From NCBI GenBank assembly GCA_014843695.1, contig CM026393.1, positions 9,263,536 through 9,327,535 on the forward strand: a stretch of DNA of 64,000 nucleotides, in the 5' to 3' direction. The translations under genes and the position numbers were made by a program. Positions within the stretch are counted from its first letter, which is position 1. Every line of letters starts with the position of its first letter. The notes below the pieces were generated by a model that was not told where the DNA came from, made no database searches, and worked only from the letters and a program-made list of their open reading frames with translations. Positions 29,740 to 44,700 of the stretch are shown here, one piece after another. The DNA is from Archivesica marissinica. Lineage: Eukaryota; Mollusca; Bivalvia; Venerida; Vesicomyidae.

Positions 29740-32700
29740 TCTAACATTCATTGTAGTATGCCAGGGTATGCTGAGTGACTCTACATACAGATTCTAACAT
29801 TCACTGTAGTATGCCAGGGTAGACTGAGTGACTCTACATACAGATTCTAACATTCATTGTAGTATGCCAGGGTAGGCTGAGTGACTCTACATACAGATTC
29901 TAACATTCATTGTAGAATGCCAGGGTAGGCTGAGTGACTCTACATATAGATTCTAACATTCATTGTAGTATGCCAGTGTAGGCTGAGTGACTCTACATAT
30001 AGATTCTGACATTCACTGTAGTATGCCAGGGTAGGCTGAGTGACTCTACATACATACATACAGATTCTAACATTCACTGTAGTATGCAAGGGTAGGCTGA
30101 GTGACTCTACATACATACAGATTCTAACATTCACTGTAGTATACCAGGGTAGGCTGAGTGACTCTACATACATACAGATTCTAACATTCACTGTAGTATG
30201 TCAGGGTAGGCTGAGTGACTCTACATACATACAGATTCTAACATTCACCGTAGTATACCAGGGTAGGCTGAGTGACTCTACATACATACAGATTCTAACA
30301 TTCACTGTAGTATGTCAGGGTAGGCTGAGAGACACTACATACAGATTCTAACATTCACAGTAGTGTGCCAGGGTAGGCTGAGTGACTCTATATATATATT
30401 CTAACATTCACTGTAGTATACCAGGGTAGGCTGGGTAACTCTACATACAGATTCTAACATTCATTGTAGTATACCAGGTTAGGCTGAATAACTCTACATA
30501 CAGATTCTAACATTCATTGTAGTATACCAGGGTATACTGAGTAACTCTACATACATATTCTAACATTCACTGTAGTATGCCAGGGTAGGTTGAGTGACTC
30601 TACATACATATTCTAACATTCACTGTAGTATACCAGGGTAGGCTGGGTAACTCTACATACAGATTCTAACATTCATTATAGTATACCAGGGTAGGCTGAG
30701 TAACTCTACATATAGATTCTAACATTCATTGTAGTATACCAGGGTATACTGAGTACCTCTACATACAGATTCTAACATTCATTGTAGTATGCCAGGGTAG
30801 GCTGAGTAACTCTACATACAGATTCTAACATTCATTGTAGTATACCAGGGTAGGCTGAGTAACTCTACATACAGATTCTAACATTCATTGTAGTATACCA
30901 GGGTATACTGAGTAACTCTACATATAGATTCTAACATTCAATGTAGTGTGCCAGGGTAGGCTGAGTGACTCTACATACAGATTCTAACATTCACTGTAGT
31001 ATGCCAGGGTAGGCTGAGTGATTCTACATACAGATTCTAACATTCATTGTAGTGAGCCAGGGTAGGCTGGGTGACTCTACATACAGATTCTAACATTCAT
31101 TGTAGTATGCCAGGGTAGGCTGAGTGACTCTACATACAGATTCTAACATTCACTGTAGTATGCCAGGGTAGGCTGAGTAACTCTACATACAGATTCTAAC
31201 ATTCACGGTAGTATCCCAGGGTAGGCTGAGTAACTCTAGATACAGAATCTAACATTCATTGTAGTGTGCCAGGGTAGGCTGAGTAACTCTACATACAGAT
31301 TCTAACATTCACTGTAGTATGCCAGGGTAGGCTGAGTGACTCTACATACATATTCTAACATTCATTGTAGTATGCCAGGGTATGCTGAGTGACTCTACAT
31401 ACAGATTCTAACATTCACTGTAGTATGCCAGGGTAGACTGAGTGACTCTACATACAGATTCTAACATTCATTGTAGTATGCCAGGGTAGGCTGAGTGACT
31501 CTACATACAGATTCTAACATTCATTGTAGAATGCCAGGGTAGGCTGAGTGACTCTACATATAGATTCTAACATTCATTGTAGTATGCCAGTGTAGGCTGA
31601 GTGACTCTACATATAGATTCTGACATTCACTGTAGTATGCCAGGGTAGGCTGAGTGACTCTACATACATACATACAGATTCTAACATTCACTGTAGTATG
31701 CAAGGGTAGGCTGAGTGACTCTACATACATACAGATTCTAACATTCACTGTAGTATACCAGGGTAGGCTGAGTGACTCTACATACATACAGATTCTAACA
31801 TTCACTGTAGTATGTCAGGGTAGGCTGAGTGACCACATACATACAGATTCTAACATTCACCGTAGTATACCAGGGTAGGCTGAGTGACTCTACATACATA
31901 CAGATTCTAACATTCACTGTAGTATGTCAGGGTAGGCTGAGAGACACTACATACAGATTCTAACATTCACAGTAGTGTGCCAGGGTAGGCTGAGTGACTC
32001 TATATATATATTCTAACATTCACTGTAGTATACCAGGGTAGGCTGGGTAACTCTACATACAGATTCTAACATTCATTGTAGTATACCAGGTTAGGCTGAA
32101 TAACTCTACATACAGATTCTAACATTCATTGTAGTATACCAGGGTATACTGAGTAACTCTACATACATATTCTAACATTCACTGTAGTATGCCAGGGTAG
32201 GCTGAGTGACTCTACATACATATTCTAACATTCACTGTAGTATACCAGGGTAGGCTGAGTGACTCTACATACAGATTCTAACATTCATTGTAGTATACCA
32301 GGGTAGGCTGAGTAACTCTACATACAGATTCTAACATTCATTGTAGTATGCCAGGGTAGGCTGAGTGACTCTACATATAGATTCTAACATTCATTGTAGT
32401 ATGCCAGGGTAGGCTGAGTGACTCTACATACAGATTCTAACATTCATTGTAGTATACCAGGGTAGGCTGAGTAACTCTACATACAGATTCTAACATTCAT
32501 TGTAGTATACCAGGGTATACTGAGTAACTCTACATATAGATTCTAACATTCAATGTAGTGTGCCAGGGTAGGCTGAGTGACTCTACATACAGATTCTAAC
32601 ATTCACTGTAGTATGCCAGGGTAGGCTGAGTGATTCTACATACAGATTCTAACATTCATTGTAGTGAACCAGGGTAGGCTGGTGACTCTACATACAGATT

Positions 32701-35700
32701 CTAACATTCATTAGTATGCCAGGGTAGGCTGAGTGACTCTACATACAGATTCTAACATTCACTGTAGTATGCCAGGGTAGGCTGAGTAACTCTACATACA
32801 GATTCTAACATTCACTGTAGTATGCCAGGGTAGGCTGAGTAACTCTACATACAGATCTAACATTCATGTAGTATGCCAGGGTAGGCTGAGTAACTCTACA
32901 TACAGATTCTAACATTCACTGTAGTATGCCAGGGTAGGCTGAGTGACTCTACATACATATTCTAACATTCACTGTAGTATGCCAGGGTAGGCTGAGTAAC
33001 TCTACATACAGATTCTAACATTCACTGTAGTATACCAGGGTAGGCTGGGTAACTCTACATACAGATTCTAACATTCACTGTAGTATACCAGGGTAGGCTG
33101 GGTAACTCTACATACATATTCTAACATTCACTGTAGTATACCAGAGTAGGCTGGGTAACTCTACATACAGATTCTAAATTCATGTAGTATACCAGGGTAG
33201 GTGAGTAACTCTACATATAGATTCTAACATTCATTGTAGTATACCAGGGTATGCTGAGTAACTCTACATACAGATTCTAACATTCACTGTAGTGTGCCAG
33301 GGTAGGCTGAGTGACTCTACATACAGATTCTAACATTCATTGTAGTATGCCAGGGTAGGCTGAGTGACTCTACATACAGATTCTAACATTCATTGTAGTA
33401 TGCCAGGGTAGGCTGAGTAACTCTACATATAGATTCTAACATTCAGTGTAGTATGCCAGGGTAGGCTGAGTGACCTACATATATATTATAACATTCATTG
33501 TAGTATGCCAGGGTAGGCTGAGTGACTCTACATACAATTTAACATTCATGTAGTATCCAGGACACTCTACATACAGATTCTAACATTCACTGTAGTATCC
33601 AGGGTAGGCTGAGTGACTCTACATACAGATTCTAACATTCATTGTAGTATGCCAGGGTAGGCTGAGTGACTCTACATACAGATTCTAACATTCACTGTAG
33701 TATGCCAGGGTAGGCTGAGTGACTCTACATATAGATTCTAACATTCACTGTAGTATGCCAGGGTAGGCTGAGTGACTCTACATACATACAGATTCTAACA
33801 TTCACTGTAGTATACCAGGGTAGGCTGAGTGACTCTACATACATACAGATTCTAACATTCACTGTAGTATGCCAGGGTAGGCTGAGTGACTCTACATACA
33901 TACAGATTCTAACATTCACCGTAGTATACCAGGGTAGGCTGAGTGACTCTACATACATACAGATTCTAACATTCACTGTAGTATGTCAGGGTAGGCTGAG
34001 AGACACTACATACAGATTCTAACATTCACAGTAGTGTGCCAGGGTAGGCTGAGTGACTCTATATATATATTCTAACATTCACTGTAGTATACCAGGGTAG
34101 GCTGGGTAACTCTACATACAGATTCTAACATTCATTGTAGTATACCAGGTTAGGCTGAATAACTCTACATACAGATTCTAACATTCATTGTAGTATACCA
34201 GGGTATACTGAGTAACTCTACATACATATTCTAACATTCACTGTAGTATGCCAGGGTAGGCTGAGTGACTCTACATACAGATTCTAACATTCACTGTAGT
34301 ATACCAGGGTAGGCTGGGTAACTCTACATACAGATTCTAACATTCATTGTAGTATACCAGGGTAGGCTGAGTAACTCTACATATAGATTCTAACATTCAT
34401 TGTAGTATACCAGGGTAGGCTGAGTAACTCTACATACAGATTCTAACATTCATTGTAGTATGCCAGGGTAGGCTGAGTAACTCTACATACAGATTCTAAC
34501 ATTCATTGTAGTATACCAGGGTAGGCTGAGTAACTCTACATACAGATTCTAACATTCATTGTAGTATACCAGGGTATACTGAGTAACTCTACATATAGAT
34601 TCTAACATTCAATGTAGTGTGCCAGGGTAGGCTGAGTGACTCTACATACAGATTCTAACATTCACTGTAGTATGCCAGGGTAGGCTGAGTGATTCTACAT
34701 ACAGATTCTAACATTCATTGTAGTGAGCCAGGGTAGGCTGGGTGACTCTACATACAGATTCTAACATTCATTGTAGTATGCCAGGGTAGGCTGAGTGACT
34801 CTACATACAGATTCTAACATTCACTGTAGTATGCCAGGGTAGGCTGAGTAACTCTACATACAGATTCTAACATTCACGGTAGTATCCCAGGGTAGGCTGA
34901 GTAACTCTAGATACAGAATCTAACATTCATTGTAGTGTGCCAGGGTAGGCTGAGTAACTCTACATACAGATTCTAACATTCACTGTAGTATGCCAGGGTA
35001 GGCTGAGTGACTCTACATACATATTCTAACATTCACTGTAGTATGCCAGGGTAGGCTGAGTAACTCTACATACAGATTCTAACATTCACTGTAGTATACT
35101 AGGGTAGGCTGGGTAACTCTACATACAGATTCTAACATTCATTGTTGTATACCAGGGTAGGCTGGGTAACTCTACATACATATTCTAACATTCACTGTAG
35201 TATACCAGAGTAGGCTGGGTAACTCTACATACAGATTCTAATATTCATTGTAGTATACCAGGGTAGGTTGAGTAACTCTACATATAGATTCTAACATTCA
35301 TTGTAGTATACCAGGGTATGCTGAGTAACTCTACATACAGATTCTAACATTCACTGTAGTGTGCCAGGGTAGGCTGGGTGACTCTACATACAGATTCTAA
35401 CATTCATTGTAGTATGCCAGGGTAGGCGGAGTGACTCTATATACATATTCTAACATTCATTGTAGTATGCCAGGGTAGGCTGAGTAACTCTACATATAGA
35501 TTCTAACATTCAGTGTAGTATGCCAGGGTAGGCTGAGTGACACTACATATATATTATAACATTCATTGTAGTATGCCAGGGTAGGCTGAGTGACTCTACA
35601 TACAGATTATAACATTCATTGTAGTATGCCAGGGTAGGCTGAGTGACTCTACATATAGATTCTAACATTCACTGTAGTATGCCAGGGTAGGCTGAGTGAC

Positions 35701-38700
35701 TCTACATACATACATACAGATTCTAACATTCACTGTAGTGTGCCAGGGTAGGCTGAGTGACTCTACATACATACATATTCTAACATGCACTGTAGTATAC
35801 CAGGGTAGGCTGAGTGACTCTACATACATACAGATTCTAACATTCACTGTAGTATTCTAGGGTAGGCTGAATGACTCTACATACATACATATTCTAACAT
35901 TCACTGTAGTATGTCAGGGTAGGCTGAGTGACTCTACATACAGATTCTAACATTCACTGTAGTGTGCCAGGGTAGGCTGAGTGACTCTATATATAGATTC
36001 TAACATTCACTGTAGTATACCAGGGTAGACTGAGTGATTCTACATACAGATTCTAACATTCACTGTAGTATGCCAGGGTAGGCTGAGTAACTCTACATAC
36101 AGATTCTAACATTCACTGTAGTATACCAGGGTAGGCTGGGTAACTCTACATACAGATTCTAACATTCACTGTAGTGTGCCAGGGTAGGTTGAGTGACTCT
36201 ATATATAGATTATAACATTCATGTAGTATGCCAGGGTAGGCTGAGTGACTTTACATACAGATTATAACATTCACTGTAGTATGCCAGGGTAGGCAGAGTG
36301 ACTCTACATACAGATTCTAACATTCACTGTAGTATACCAGGGTAGGCTGGGTAACTCTACATACAGATTCTAACATTCACTGTAGTGGGCCAGGGTAGGT
36401 TGAGTGACTCTATATATAGATTATAACATTCACTGTCGTATGTCAGGGTAGGCTGAGTGACTTTACAAACAGATTATAACATTCACTGTAGTATGCCAGG
36501 GTAGGCTGAGTGACTCTACATATAGATTCTAACATTCACTGTAGTATGCCAGGGTAGGCTGAGTGATTCTACATACAGATTCTAACATTTACAGTAGTAT
36601 GCCAGGGTAGGCTGAGAGACTCTATATATAGATTCTAACATTCACTGTAGTATACCAGGGTAGGCTGGGTAACTCTACATACAGATTCTAACATTCATTG
36701 TAGTATACCAGGGTAGGCTGAATAACTCTACATACAGATTCTAACATTCATTGTAGTATACCAGGGTATACTGAGTAACTCTACATACATATTCTAACAT
36801 TCACTGTAGTATGCCAGGGTAGGCTGAGTGACTCTACATACATATTCTAACAATCACTGTAGAATACCAGGGTAGGCTGGGTAACTCTACATACAGATTC
36901 TAACATTCATTGTAGTATACAAGGGTAGGTTCAGTAACTCTACATATAGATTCTAACATTCAATGTAGAGTGCCAGGTTAGGCTGAGTGACTCTACATAC
37001 AGATTCTAACATTCACTGTAGTATGCCAGAGTAGGCTGAGTGATTCTACATACAGATTCTAACATTCACAGTAGTGTGCCAGGGTAGGCTGAGTGACTCT
37101 ATATATAGATTCTAACATTCACTGTAGTATGCCAGGGTAGGCTGAGTGACTCTACATACATACAGATTCTAACATTCACTGTAGTATGCCAGGGTAGGCT
37201 GAGTGACTCTACATACATACATATTCTAACATTCACTGTAGTATGTCAGGGTAGGCTGAGTGACTCTACATACAGATTCTAACTTTCACTGTAGTGTGCC
37301 AGGGTAGGCTGAGTGACTCTATATATAGATTCTAACATTCACTGTAGTATACCAGGGTAGGCTGAGTGACTATACATACAGATTCTAACATTCACTGTAG
37401 TATGCCAGGGTAGACTGAGTGACTCTACATATAGATTCTAACATTCACTGTAGTATGCCAGGGTAGGCTGAGTGATTCTACATACAGATTCTAACATTCA
37501 CTGTAGTATGCCAGGGTAGGCTGGGTAACTCTACATACAGATTCTAACATTCACTGTAGTATGCCAGGGTAGGCTGAGTGACTCTACATATAGATTCTAA
37601 CATTCATTGTAGTATGCCAGGGTAGGCTGAGTGACTCTACATACAGATTCTAACATTCACTGTAGTATGCCAGGGTAGGCTGAGTGACTCTACATACAGA
37701 TTCTAACATTCACTGTAGTATACCAGGGTAGGCTGGGTAACTCTACATACAGATTCTAACATTCACTGTAGTGGGCCAGGGTAGGTTGAGTGACTCTATA
37801 TATAGATTATAACATTCACTGTCGTATGTCAGGGTAGGCTGAGTGACTTTACAAACAGATTATAACATTCACTGTAGTATGCCAGGGTAGGCTGAGTGAC
37901 TCTACATATAGATTCTAACATTCACTGTAGTATGCCAGGGTAGGCTGAGTGACTCTATATACATACATACATACAGATTCTAACATTCACTGTAGTATGC
38001 CAGGGTAGGCTGAGTGACTCTACATACATACATATTCTAACATTCACTGTAGTATACCAGGGTAGGCTGAGTGACTCTACATACATACAGATTTTAACAT
38101 TCACTGTAGTATACCAGGGTAGGCTGAATGACTCTACATACATACATATTCTAACATTCACTGTAGTATGTAAGGGTAGGCTGAGTGACTCTACATACAG
38201 ATTCTAACATTCATTGTAGTGTGCCAGGGTAGGCTGAGTGACTATACATACAGATTCTAACATTCACTGTAGTATGCCAGGGTAGGCTGAGTGACTCTAC
38301 ATATAGATTCTAACATTCACTGTTGTATGCCAGGGTAGGCTGAGTGATTCTACATACAGATTCTAACATTCACTGTAGTATGCCAGGGTAGGCTGAGTAA
38401 CTCTACATACAGATTCTAACATTCACTTTAGTATACCAGGGTAGGCTGGGTAACTCTACATACAGATTCTAACATTCACTGTAGTGTGCCAGGGTAGGTT
38501 GAGTGACTCTATATATAGATTATAATATTCACTGTAGTATGCCAGGGTAGGCTGAGTGACTTTACATACAGATTATAACATTCACTGTAGTATGCCAGGG
38601 TAGGCAGAGTGACTCTACATACAGATTCTAACATTCACTGTAGTATACCAGGGTAGGCTGGGTAACTCTACATACAGATTCTAACATTCACTGTAGTGGG

Positions 38701-41700
38701 CCAGGGTAGGTTGAGTGACTCTATATATAGATTCTAACATTCACTGTCGTATGCCAGGGTAGGCTGAGTGACTTTACATACAGATTCTAACATTCATTGT
38801 AGTGTGCCAGGGTAGGTTGAGTGACTCTATATATAGATTCTAACATTCACTGTAGTATGCCAGGGTAGGATGAGTGATTCTACATACAGATTGTAACATT
38901 TACTGTAGTATGCCAGGGTAAGCTGAGTGACTCTATATATAGATTCTAACATTCACTGTAGTATACCAGGGTAGGCTGGGTAACTCTACATACAGATTCT
39001 AACATTCATTGTAGTATACCAGGGTAGGCTGAATAACTCTACATACATATTCTAACATTCATTGTAGTATGCCAGGGTAGGCTGAGTGACTCTACATACA
39101 TATTCTAACAATCACTGTAGTATACCAGGGTAGGCTGGGTAACTCTACATACAGATTCTAACATTCATTGTAGTATACAAGGGTAGGCTGAGTAACTCTA
39201 CATATAGATTCTAACATTCAATGTACTGTGCCAGGGTAGGCTGAGTGACTCTACATACAGATTCTAACATTCACTGTAGTATGCCAGAGTAGGCTGAGTG
39301 ATTCTACATACAGATTCTAACATTCACAGTAGTGTGCCAGGGTAGGCTGAGTGACTATATATATAGATTCTAACATTCACTGTAGTATACCAGGGTAGGC
39401 TGGGTAACTCTACATACAGATTCTAACATTCATTGTAGTATACCAGGGTAGGATGAATAACTCTACATACAGATTCTAACATTCATTATAGTATACCAGG
39501 GTATACTGAGTAACTCTACATACATATTCTAACATTCACTGTAGTATACCAGGGTAGGCTGGGTAACTCTACATACAGATTCTAACATTCATTGTAGTAT
39601 ACCAGGGTAGGCTGGGTAACTCTACATACAGATTCTAACATTCATTGTAGTATACAAGGGTAGGCTGAGTAACTCTACATACATACAGATTCTAACATTC
39701 ACTGTAGTATACCAGGGTAGGCTGAGTGACTCTACATACAGATTCTAACATTCACTGTAGTATGCCAGGGTAGGCTGAGTGACTCTACATACATACAGAT
39801 TCTAACATTCACTGTAGTATGCCAGGGTAGCTGAGTGAACCTACATCAGATTCTAACATTCACTGTAGTATGCCAGGGTAGGCTGAGTGACTCTACATAC
39901 AGATTCTAACATTCACTGTAGTGTGCCAGGGTAGGCTGAGTGACTCTACATATAGATTCTAACATTCACTGTAGTATGCCAGGGTAGGCTGAGTTACTCT
40001 ACATACAGATTCTAACAATCACTGTAGTATGTCAGAGTAGGCTGAGTAACTCTACATACAGATTCTAACATTCACTGTAGTATGCCAGGGTAGGCTGAGT
40101 GACTCTACATACAGATTCTAACATTCACTGTAGTATGCCAGGGTAGGCTGAGTAACTCTATATACAGATTCTAACATTCACTGTAGTATACTAGGGTAGG
40201 CTGGGTAACTCTACATACAGATTATAACATTCATTGTAGTATGCCAGGGTAGGCTGAGTAACTCTACATATAGATTCTAACATTCATTGTAGTATGCCAG
40301 GGTAGGCTGAGTGACTCTACATACAGATTCTAACATTCATTGTAGTATGCCAGGGTAGGCTGAGTGACTCTACATACATACAGATTCAACATTCACTGTA
40401 GTATGCTAGGGTAGGCTGAGTGACTATACATACATACAGATTCTAACATTCACTGTAGTATGCCAGGGTAGGCTGAGTGACTCTAAATACAGATTCTAAC
40501 ATTCATTGTAGTATGCCAGGGTAGGCTGAGTGACTCTACATACAGATTCTAACATTCATTGTAGTATGCCAGGGTAGGCTGAGTGACTCTAAATACAGAT
40601 TCTAACATTCATTGTAGTATGCCAGGGTAGGCTGAGTTACTCCACATATAGATTCCAACATTCATTGTAGTACGCCAGGGTAGTCTGAATGACTCTATAT
40701 ATAGATTCTAACATTCATTGTAGTATGCCAGGGTAGGCTGTGTGACTCTACATATAGATTCTAACATTCATTGTAGTATGCCAGGGTAGTCTGAGTGACT
40801 CTACATATAGATTCTAACATTCATTGTAGTATGCCAGGGTAGGCTGAGTGACTCTACATATAGATTCTAACATTCATTGTAGTATGCCAGGGTAGGCTGA
40901 GTGACTCTACATACATACAGATTCTAACATTCACTGTAGTATGCCAGGGTAGGCTGAGTGACTCTACATACATACAGATTCTATCATTCACTGTAGTATG
41001 CCAGGGTAGGCTGATTGACTCTACATACAGATTCTAACATTCATTGTAGTATGCCAGGGTAGGCTGAGTGACTCTACATACAGATTCTAACATTCATTGT
41101 AGTATGCCAGGGTAGGCTGAGTGACTCTACATATAGATTCTAACATTCATTGTATTATGCCAGGGTAGGCTGAGTGACTCTACATATAGATTCAACATTC
41201 ACTGTAGTGTGCCAGGGTAGGCTGAGTGAAACTACATACATACAGATTCTAACATTCACTGTAGTATGCCAGGGTAGGCTGAGTGACTCTACATACATAC
41301 AGATTCTAACATTCACTGTAGTATACCAGGGTAGGCTGAGTGACTCTACATACATACAGATTCTAACATTCACTGTAGTATACCAGGGTAGGCTGAGTGA
41401 CTCTACATACATACAGATTCTAACATTCACTGTAGTATGTCAGGGTAGTCTGAGTGAACCTACATACAGATTCTAACATTCACTGTAGTATGTCAGGGTA
41501 GGCTGAGTGACTCTACATACAGATTCTAACATTCACTGTAGTGTGCCAGGGTAGGCTGAGTGACTCTACATATAGATTATAACATTCACTGTAGTATGCC
41601 AGGGTAGGCTGAGTTACTCTACATACAGATTCTAACAATCACTGTAGTATGTCAGAGTAGGCTGAGTAACTCTACATACAGATTCTAACATTCACTGTAG

Positions 41701-44700
41701 TATGCCAGGGTAGGCTGAGTGACTCTACATACAGATTCTAACATTCACTGTAGTATGCCAGGGTAGGCTGAGTAACTCTACATACAGATTCTAACATTCA
41801 CTGTAGTATACTAGGGTAGGCTGGGTAACTCTACATACAGATTATAACATTCATTGTAGTATACCAGGGTAGGCTGAGTGACTCTACATACATATTCTAA
41901 CATTCACTGTAGTATGCCAGGGTAGGCTGAGTAACTCTACATATAGATTCTAACATTCATTGTTGTATGCCAGGGTAGGCTGAGTGACTCTACATACATA
42001 TTCTAACATTCATTGTAGTATGCCAGGGTAGGCTGAGTGACTCTACATACATACAGATTCAACATTCACTGTAGTATGCTAGGGTAGGCTGAGTGACTAT
42101 ACATACATAAGATTCTAACATTCACTGTAGTATGCCAGGGTAGGCTGAGTGACTCTACATACAGATTCTAACATTCACTGTAGTATGCCAGGGTAGGCTG
42201 AGTGACTCTACATACAGATTCTAACATTCACTGTAGTATGCCAGGGTAGGCTGAGTGACTCTAAATACAGATTCTAACATTCATTGTAGTATGCCAGGGT
42301 AGGCTGAGTTACTCCACATATAGATTCCAACATTCATTGTAGTACGCCAGGGTAGTCTGAATGACTCTATATATAGATTCTAACATTCATTGTAGTATGC
42401 CAGGGTAGGCTGTGTGACTCTACATATAGATTCTAACATTCATTGTAGTATGCCAGGGTAGTCTGAGTGACTCTACATATAGATTCTAACATTCATTGTA
42501 GTATGCCAGGGTAGGCTGAGTGACTCTACATATAGATTCTAACATTCATTGTAGTATGCCAGGGTAGGCTGAGTGACTCTACATACATACAGATTCTAAC
42601 ATTCACTGTAGTATGCCAGGGTAGGCTGAGTGACTCTACATATAGATTCTAACATTCATTGTAGTATGCCAGGGTAGGCTGAGTGACTCTACATACATAC
42701 AGATTCTAACATTCACTGTAGTATGCCAGGGTAGGCTGAGTGACTCTACATACATACAGATTCTAACATTCACTGTAGTATACCAGGGTAGGCTGAGTGA
42801 CTCTACATACATACAGATTCTAACATTCACTGTAGTATACCAGGGTAGGCTGAGTGACTCTACATACATACAGATTCTAACATTCACAGTAGTATGTCAG
42901 GGTAGTCTGAGTGAACCTACATACAGATTCTAACATTCACTGTAGTATGCCAGGGTAGGCAGAGTGACTCTACATATAGATTCTAACATTCACTGTAGTA
43001 TGCCAGAGTAGGCTGAGTGATTATACATACATACATATTCTAACATTCACTGTAGTATGCCAGTGTAGGCTGAGTAACTCTATATACAGATTCTAACATT
43101 CACTGTAGTATGCCAGTGTAGGCTGAGTGACTCTACATACAGATTCTAACATTCAATGTAGTATGCCAGGGTAGGCTGAGTAACTCTACATACAGATTCT
43201 AACATTCACTGTAGTATACCAGGGTAGGCTGGGTAACTCTACATACAGATTATAACATTCATTGTAGTATACCAAGGTAGGCTGAGTGACTCTACATACA
43301 TATTCTAACATTCACTCTAGTGTGCCAGGGTAGGCTGAGTGACTCTACATACAGATTCTAACATTCACTGTAGTATGCCAGGGTAGGCTGAGTAACTCTA
43401 CATATAGATTCTAACATTCATTGTTGTATGCCAGGGTAGGCTGAGTGACTCTACATACAGATTCTAACATTCATTGTAGTATGCCAGGGTAGGCTGAGTG
43501 ACTCTACATACATACAGATTCAACATTCACTGTAGTATGCCAGGGTAGGCTGAGTGACTTACATACATACAGATTCTAACATTCACTGTAGTATGCCAGG
43601 GTAGGCTGAGTGACTCTACATATAGATTCTAACATTCATTGTAGTATGCCAGGGTAGGCTGAGTGACTCTACATATAGATTCTAACATTCATTGTAGTAT
43701 GCCAGGGTAGGTGAGTGACTCTAAATAGATTCTACATGTAGTATGCCAGGTAGCTGGTCTCTACATACAGATTCTAACATTCACTGTAGTATGCAGGGTA
43801 GGCTGAGTGACTCACATACAGATTCTAACATTCATGTAGTATGCCAGGGTAGGCTGAGTGACTCTACATACAGATTCTAACATTCATTGTAGTATGCCAG
43901 GGTAGGCTGAGTGACTCTACTATAATTCAAACAAACAACAATAAGATTCAACATTCATGTATATCCAGGGTAGCTGAGGACTCTACATAAACCACGTACA
44001 GTAGTGATGACTCTACATACAATTCTAACATGTAGTATCCAGGGTAGGCTGAGGACTCTACATACAGATTCTAACATTCACTGTAGTATGCAGGGTAGGC
44101 TGAGTGACTCTACATACAGATTCTAACATTCATTGTAGTATGCCAGGGTAGGCTGAGTGACTCTACATACAGATTCTAACATTCACTTTAGTATGCCAGG
44201 GTAGGCTGAGTGACTCTACATATAGATTCTAACATTCATTGTATTATGCCAGGGTAGGCTGAGTGACTCTACATATGGATTCAACATTCACTGTAGTATG
44301 CCAGGGTAGGCTGAGTGAAACTACATACATACAGATTCTAACATTCACTGTAGTATGCCAGGGTAGGCTGAGTGACTCTACATACATACAGATTCTAACA
44401 TTCACTGTAGTATACCAGGGTAGGCTGAGTGACTCTACATACATACATATTCTAACATTCACTGTAGTATACCAGGGTAGGCTGAGTGACTCTACATTCA
44501 TACAGATTCTAACATTCACTGTAGTATGTCAGGGTAGTCTGAGTGAACCTACATACAGATTCTAACATTCACTGTAGTATGCCAGGGTAGACTGAGTGAC
44601 TCTACATATAGATTCTAACATTCACTGTAGTATGCCAGAGTAGGCTGAGTGATTCTACATACATACATATTCTAACATTCACTGTAGTATGCCAGTGTAG